A stretch of DNA of 10,022 bases from positions 1 through 10,022 of the forward strand of contig CAMOLD010000041.1 of NCBI GenBank assembly GCA_946618395.1, in the 5' to 3' direction. The DNA is from an uncultured Clostridia bacterium (lineage in GTDB: Bacteria > Bacillota > Clostridia > Oscillospirales > CAG-272). Positions 5,820 through 10,022 of this stretch are shown piece after piece. A model generated the notes under the pieces. It ran no database searches and had not been told where the DNA came from. It saw nothing but the letters and a program-made list of their open reading frames with translations. The translations under genes were made by a program, and so were the position numbers. Positions within the stretch are counted from its first letter, which is position 1. Each line of letters begins with the position of its first letter.

Positions 5820-7313
5820 ATGTATAAACAGGGATTTGACAACGATCTTTATATCAAAACGCAATCCGAACATATCCGTGAGCGCATTGATATGTTTGGC
5901 GGAAAGCTATATCTGGAATTTGGCGGAAAGCTGTTTGACGACTATCATGCGTCCCGTGTGCTTCCTGGATTTGCGCCGGACAGTAAAATCCGTATGCTCA
6001 TTCAGCTCAAAGAGCAGGCGGAAATCGTTATTGTCATCAACTCCAATGACATTGAAAAGAACAAGGTGCGCGGCGACCTGGGAATTACCTATGATTTGGA
6101 CGTTTTGCGCCTGATTGACGCTTTTCGCAGTTTTGGGCTTTACGTTGGCAGCGTTGTGCTTGCCCGTTGGCAGGATCAACCGGCGGCAATCAAATTCCGC
6201 AAACGCCTGGAAGCGCTTGGCGTAAAGGTTTACCGCCACTATACCATTCCCGGTTACCCCTTCAATATTCCCAAAATCCTTTGTGAAGAGGGCTTTGGAA
6301 AGAATGATTATATCGAGACCTCGCGCTCGCTTGTCGTTGTAACGGCGCCTGGTCCCGGAAGCGGAAAAATGGCAACCTGCCTGAGCCAGCTTTACCATGA
6401 CCACAAGAGGGGAATCCCCTCCGGCTATGCCAAGTTTGAAACCTTCCCGATTTGGAATCTGCCACTTGGACACCCGGTCAACGTTGCATACGAAGCTGCT
6501 ACGGCGGACTTGAAAGACGTTAACATGATTGACCCCTTCCATTTGGAGGCATACGGCAAAACCGCCGTGAACTACAACCGCGATATTGAAATTTTCCCGG
6601 TGTTGAACACCATTTTGAGCAAAATCAGCAATTCACCCTACCGTTCGCCTACCGATATGGGCGTAAACATGGCGGGATACTGCATTTTTGATGACGCCGC
6701 CGTTTGCGAAGCCGCAAACAACGAAATTATCCGCCGCTATTATGCCGCCGCTTGCAACCGGCGCAAAAACGGGGGGGCAGACGATGATAACAACGAAGTT
6801 GAAAAGCTGGAAATGATTATGGAAAAGGCCGGCTTGAATGTTGCCGACCGTTCGGTTGCCGTTGCGGCAAACGAAAAAGCCAAGCTGACCGGAAAGCCTG
6901 CCGCCGCCATTGAATTGCCGGACGGACGATTGATTACCGGCAAGACCTCGCGCCTGTTGGGGGCCGCTTCTGCCGCGCTTTTGAACGCGCTGAAAACTCT
7001 GGCGGAAATTGACGACCGCATTGATTTGATCTCGCCCGAAATTCTGGAACCGATCACCCACCTCAAAGTGGACGTTCTGGGCAGCAGAAACCCGCGCTTA
7101 CATATCAACGAGCTTTTGATTGCGCTTTCCATTTGTGCGGTCAACGATCCGGTTGCCGCAAAAGCGATGGATCAGCTTGGAAAACTGCGCAAATGCGAAA
7201 TGCATTCCTCGGTCATCCTTTCGGAAAGCGACGTTCATACGCTCAAAAAGATTGGCATTCACCTGACTTGCGAGCCGGTTTACGAAAGCAAACGCCTTTT
7301 CCACGGTTGTTAA
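5820..7313 (+). CDS. DUF1846 (UPF0371) family protein
   Basis: A 497-residue soluble protein that I recognise as the conserved DUF1846/UPF0371 family, from the near-invariant stretches SEHIRERI, YLEFGGKLFDDYHASRVLPGF, NDIEKNKVRGDLGITYD, APGPGSGKMATCLSQLYH (residues 176-193, containing the P-loop-like APGPGSGK), FETFPIWNLP and DVNMIDPFHLEAYG. Length is normal for the family and no truncation is seen. Family members are widespread in Firmicutes and Actinobacteria; structures exist from structural genomics, but to my knowledge no reaction is established. A nucleotide-binding role is suggested by the glycine-rich loop only. ATG 5820 is chosen because AAAGAGG (5807-5813) precedes it and family homology starts there; the in-frame ATG at 5757 falls almost on the predicted transcription start. 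It is followed 46 bases later by the DUF2974 gene with no promoter or terminator between, so both are probably co-transcribed. Confidence 0.93.
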   Translation: MYKQGFDNDLYIKTQSEHIRERIDMFGGKLYLEFGGKLFDDYHASRVLPGFAPDSKIRMLIQLKEQAEIVIVINSNDIEKNKVRGDLGITYDLDVLRLIDAFRSFGLYVGSVVLARWQDQPAAIKFRKRLEALGVKVYRHYTIPGYPFNIPKILCEEGFGKNDYIETSRSLVVVTAPGPGSGKMATCLSQLYHDHKRGIPSGYAKFETFPIWNLPLGHPVNVAYEAATADLKDVNMIDPFHLEAYGKTAVNYNRDIEIFPVLNTILSKISNSPYRSPTDMGVNMAGYCIFDDAAVCEAANNEIIRRYYAAACNRRKNGGADDDNNEVEKLEMIMEKAGLNVADRSVAVAANEKAKLTGKPAAAIELPDGRLITGKTSRLLGAASAALLNALKTLAEIDDRIDLISPEILEPITHLKVDVLGSRNPRLHINELLIALSICAVNDPVAAKAMDQLGKLRKCEMHSSVILSESDVHTLKKIGIHLTCEPVYESKRLFHGC

Positions 7314-7359
7314 TTCGGCGCAGGGGATAGCTTGATTGAAAAAAGGAGGGAAACGCGAA

Positions 7360-8478
7360 ATGGCAAATGTTTTTGATTATTTGCGCTGGCGCGGAGACCT
7401 TTCCTTTGAGCAGTCGCCGCAAAACGAGATCGACTTGTTGATCTTCTCTCTGCTTTCCTATATTGATTATTCCGATTCGGTTGCTCCCGGATTTGATGAA
7501 TCTCCAATCTCCCTGCAAGGCTTTGCAAATTCCTTTTTTGCCGCCAATCCAGCCCCCAAAAAAGAGGATTTGGGATTTTTGATTCCTAAAGAAGTCTTCC
7601 AACTGCTCCAAATTGTTCCCAAAACCCGGCGCTTTTGCAACGTCCGCGTTTGCGGTTATGTGAACGAGATTGATACCGAACGGGAAATGCAGTTTTCGGC
7701 GGTCAGCTTTTTGCTGAATGAAAAAGAAACGGTTGTTGCCTACCGCGGAACCGACGACACGCTCGTTGGCTGGAAGGAAAACCTGAACATGAGCTTTTTG
7801 CCGGTGGTTCCCGCGCAGGAACGCGCAGTTGCCTATTTGACTGCCGCCGCAAAAGCGCGCAAGGGAAGTTTTTCGCTTGCCGGGCACAGCAAGGGCGGCA
7901 ATCTTGCCATTTATGCAGGTGTTCGCTCCGCGGACGCCATCCGGAAGCGGATTGCAGGCATTTGGAACTTTGACGGTCCCGGCTTTGGAACACAGATTAC
8001 CGCAGAGCCGGTCTATTTGGAAATGCGCCCGCGCATCCACTCCTTTATTCCGCAATCTTCGGTTGTTGGCATTCTTTTGGAGCACGATGACAATGCAACC
8101 GTTGTGCAAAGCCGCCGGGTCGGCGTGTTTCAGCACGACGCGTTCTCATGGAATGTGATTGGAAAATCGTTTGTGACGCTTCCCAAAGAAAAGGGAAGCA
8201 ACCGCCGGAACGACAGGGTTATCAACCAATGGATCCGGGAGCTTTCCCCGGCGCAACGGGAAGAATTTGCCGGCGCGCTCTTTCAAATCCTCTCCTCGGA
8301 CCATGCTTTAACGGTGACCGAGCTGGCGTCCATTCAGAACAAATGGTTTTTCCGCAGTATGAACATGGATCCAAAAGTTCGCAAAATTGTGATGAAAATC
8401 ATTTCTTCTTTCCTGACCGAAAGCGCAAAAGGCGTTTTGAAAGACGCGTTTCAAAAGCAGGATTCAAGCGAAAAATAA
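7360..8478 (+). CDS. DUF2974 (Mbeg1-like) alpha/beta-hydrolase-fold protein
   Basis: A 372-residue protein with lipase-like features: YRGTDD (128-133), as around the first core strands of class 3 lipase-like folds, and the nucleophile elbow GHSKGG (175-180, Ser177). Asp205 (NFDGPGFG) and His259 (FQHD) are plausible remaining members of a catalytic triad. The N-terminal MANVFDYLRWRGDLSF opening and overall pattern match DUF2974, a clostridia-rich family of predicted hydrolases with unknown substrate. There is no signal peptide, so it should act in the cytoplasm. ATG 7360 is chosen over an upstream in-frame TTG at 7336 because AAGGAGGG (7343-7350) lies between them at good spacing. It is the second gene of the unit with DUF1846 and ends 24 bases before a bidirectional terminator. 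Hydrolase activity is inferred from the motifs. Confidence 0.88.
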   Translation: MANVFDYLRWRGDLSFEQSPQNEIDLLIFSLLSYIDYSDSVAPGFDESPISLQGFANSFFAANPAPKKEDLGFLIPKEVFQLLQIVPKTRRFCNVRVCGYVNEIDTEREMQFSAVSFLLNEKETVVAYRGTDDTLVGWKENLNMSFLPVVPAQERAVAYLTAAAKARKGSFSLAGHSKGGNLAIYAGVRSADAIRKRIAGIWNFDGPGFGTQITAEPVYLEMRPRIHSFIPQSSVVGILLEHDDNATVVQSRRVGVFQHDAFSWNVIGKSFVTLPKEKGSNRRNDRVINQWIRELSPAQREEFAGALFQILSSDHALTVTELASIQNKWFFRSMNMDPKVRKIVMKIISSFLTESAKGVLKDAFQKQDSSEK

Positions 8479-8502
8479 CAACTTTTTGTGGAAAATACCG
8501 AG

Positions 8503-8540
8503 AAAAAGCGGTGTGAATCGTCGATTCACACCGCTTTTTT
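8503..8540. terminator. Bidirectional intrinsic terminator between convergent genes
   Basis: A perfect 16-bp stem (8503-8518 with 8524-8539) closes on the loop CGTCG. The A5 run at its left end and T6 run at its right end give a U-tract in both directions, so it can end the DUF2974 transcript on the + strand and the ruvAB transcript on the - strand. Confidence 0.93.
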
Positions 8541-8546
8541 GATTGG

Positions 8547-9632
8547 TTAATTCTTTTTCTTTTTGATCGGTTCCTCTTCACCAAAGAAGTTCAGCTGCTC
8601 GGAAGCGCCGCCCTTCATGGGAATTCCGAGATGTTGGTATGCAAGTTTTGTGACGCATCTGCCGCGGGGCGTGCGGCTCAAAAAGCCGATCTGCATCAGG
8701 TAGGGTTCATAAACATCTTCCAGCGTGATTGCCTCCTCGCCAACGGTTGCCGCCAGCGTTTCCAGCCCGACCGGTCCGCCGTCATAAAACTTGATGATGG
8801 TTTCCAGCATTCGGCGGTCGATATTGTCAAGCCCCAGCGCGTCGATTTCCAGCCGGTCAAGCGAGAAGTTGACGACGTCGGAATTGATTTTCCCATCTCC
8901 TTCCACCTGGGCAAAATCGCGCACCCGTTTGAGCAGGCGGTTTGCAATACGCGGCGTTCCGCGCGAACGGCGTGCAAGCTCTACGGCGCCGTCATCCGAA
9001 ATTTCAACGCCCAGGATCCCGGCGCTCCGGCGAATGATTTGCGCAAGTTCTTCCGGGGTGTAAAGTTCCAGTTTCAAAACAACGCCGAAACGGTCGCGCA
9101 ACGGAGTTGTCATCTGACCGGCGCGGGTGGTTGCGCCAATCAGGGTAAAGCGGGGCAGATCAATGCGGATGCTACGCGCCGCCGGGCCTTGCCCGATGAT
9201 GATATCCAACGCGTAGTCCTCCATGGCGGGGTAAAGAATTTCCTCTACCGACCGGGAAAGACGGTGAATTTCATCAATGAAGAGGACATCGCCCTCGTTC
9301 AGGTTGGTCAGAATTGCGGCAAGGTCGCCCTGTTTTTCTATGGCGGGGCCGGAGGTGACGCGAATGTTGACCCCCATTTCCGCGGCAATGATGTTGGAAA
9401 GCGTGGTTTTGCCAAGTCCGGGAGGGCCGTAAAGCAGGACATGATCCAGCGGTTCGCCGCGCTTTTTTGCGGCCTCGATATAAACTTTCAAGTTTTCCTT
9501 GACCTTCGTTTGACCGATATACTCGTCCAGCCGTTTGGGGCGCAGGGAATAATCAACGTCCGAATCCTCGGGGGTAAAGCCGGTGCTGACAATTCGATTT
9601 TCAAAATCAAATTCGGTGCTTTCAATATCCAT
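8547..9632 (-). CDS. ruvB: Holliday junction branch-migration DNA helicase RuvB
   Basis: Hexameric AAA+ motor that, with RuvA, drives branch migration of Holliday junctions in recombination and repair. The 361-residue protein shows Walker A GPPGLGKTT (69-77), Walker B FIDEIH (118-123), sensor 1 GATTRAG (166-172) and LRDRFG (178-183) containing the arginine finger. The C-terminal winged-helix DNA-binding domain ends in FLSRTPRGR. It is slightly longer than usual (about 335-350) because of an N-terminal lead of about 27 residues before YSLRPKRL and a charged C-terminal tail ending EEEPIKKKKN. The - strand start at 9632 has AGGGGG at a good distance upstream. It begins 18 bases after the ruvA stop, the usual operon arrangement, and is the last gene before the convergent terminator. 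Confidence 0.98.
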   Translation of the reverse strand: MDIESTEFDFENRIVSTGFTPEDSDVDYSLRPKRLDEYIGQTKVKENLKVYIEAAKKRGEPLDHVLLYGPPGLGKTTLSNIIAAEMGVNIRVTSGPAIEKQGDLAAILTNLNEGDVLFIDEIHRLSRSVEEILYPAMEDYALDIIIGQGPAARSIRIDLPRFTLIGATTRAGQMTTPLRDRFGVVLKLELYTPEELAQIIRRSAGILGVEISDDGAVELARRSRGTPRIANRLLKRVRDFAQVEGDGKINSDVVNFSLDRLEIDALGLDNIDRRMLETIIKFYDGGPVGLETLAATVGEEAITLEDVYEPYLMQIGFLSRTPRGRCVTKLAYQHLGIPMKGGASEQLNFFGEEEPIKKKKN

Positions 9633-9650
9633 TTCGTTTTCCCCCTATTT

Positions 9651-10022
9651 TCAAGTTCCCGGGCGCATCAGCTTTTTGAGCGCCAGGCGAATGAGTTCCT
9701 GCAGTTCCAGCGTTTCATCCAAATCTTTAAGCGCCAGCATGGCTTCGGAGCGCGAATAGCCCAGCACCACAAGCGCGTCAATCGCCTCGGAAACTTTGGT
9801 TCTTGCCGAAGCGCCGGCTTTTGGAAGAGAAGCGGTGATTTTGCCGAAGTCGTTTTCCGATTCTTTCATCATTTTGTCTTTCAATTCCAAAATGATTCGC
9901 GCGGCGGTTTTGGGACCGATGCCGTTTGCTGTTCCAATGGTCTTTTTATCGTCGGTGCAAACGGCAATGGCAAATTTTTCGGGCGTTAGCGCCGAGAGAA
10001 CCGAGATTGCCGCCTTGGGGCC
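9651..10022 (-). CDS. ruvA: Holliday junction branch-migration protein RuvA (partial, N-terminus outside window)
   Basis: The C-terminal 123 residues of RuvA, the tetrameric Holliday-junction-binding partner of RuvB; the frame stays open to the window edge, so about 75-80 N-terminal residues, including the OB-fold, are missing. The visible part starts inside the first helix-hairpin-helix (GPKAAISVLSAL), continues through EKFAIAV and a second helix-hairpin-helix (ANGIGPKTAARIILELKDK), then a charged flexible linker. The final domain III (VSEAIDALVVLGYSRSEAMLAL) is the part that contacts RuvB. In the second helix-hairpin-helix, ANGIG replaces the common IPGIG, a mild substitution. It is co-transcribed with ruvB; the operon promoter, and ruvC if present, would lie to the right of the window. 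Confidence 0.96.
   Translation of the reverse strand, partial: GPKAAISVLSALTPEKFAIAVCTDDKKTIGTANGIGPKTAARIILELKDKMMKESENDFGKITASLPKAGASARTKVSEAIDALVVLGYSRSEAMLALKDLDETLELQELIRLALKKLMRPGT

Noticed and set aside
7243..8136. 297-codon open frame on the - strand
   Set aside because: It is a shadow of the DUF1846 and DUF2974 genes, with no motif and no initiation signals.
3464..8500. 12-base identity (TGGAAAATACCG) at 3464-3475 and 8489-8500, both near terminators
   Set aside because: It is too short and AT-rich to be distinguished from chance in 10 kb, and its position relative to the two terminators differs (after one, before the other).
8631..9989. Long open frame of 452 codons on the + strand across ruvB and ruvA
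   Set aside because: It is antisense to two unmistakable genes, has no recognisable domain or ribosome binding site, and is explained by codon bias of the opposite strand.

Overview
This window reads as a piece of ordinary chromosome from a low-to-mid GC Firmicute, most likely an anaerobic member of the Clostridia. The evidence is the Firmicutes-length glucose-6-phosphate isomerase, a topB of about 725 residues, the DUF1846 (UPF0371) and DUF2974 proteins, strong AGGAGG-type ribosome binding sites and near-consensus sigma-A promoters. The taxonomic call is inference from protein character, not from a search. No phage, transposase, CRISPR, tRNA or rRNA genes are visible.

Layout. Positions 1-187 are non-coding: a striking array of small hairpins separated by GTGATG (left half) and CATCAC (right half), followed by a strong intrinsic terminator. 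Then come, on the + strand, a secreted D-Ala-D-Ala carboxypeptidase (249-1439), glucose-6-phosphate isomerase pgi (1549-2889) with its own promoter, and a 135-residue P-loop protein of unknown function (3001-3408) with its own promoter and terminator. These are followed by DNA topoisomerase III topB (3515-5689) and a two-gene unit of DUF1846 (5820-7313) plus a DUF2974 alpha/beta-hydrolase-like protein (7360-8478), driven by a third promoter. A bidirectional terminator at 8503-8540 separates this + strand block from the - strand ruvA-ruvB operon (ruvB 8547-9632; ruvA 9651 to the window edge, N-terminus missing). No gene-free stretch exceeds 300 bases.

How the genes relate. The set is mostly housekeeping: cell-wall peptide trimming, glycolysis, DNA decatenation and Holliday-junction migration. 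Apart from ruvA-ruvB and the DUF1846-DUF2974 pair, most genes look independently transcribed. I see no clear defence, biosynthetic or mobile system. The parts most worth a second look are the hairpin array at the left edge, the uncharacterised P-loop protein with a predicted 5'-terminal mRNA stem-loop, and the pairing of two uncharacterised families in one transcription unit.
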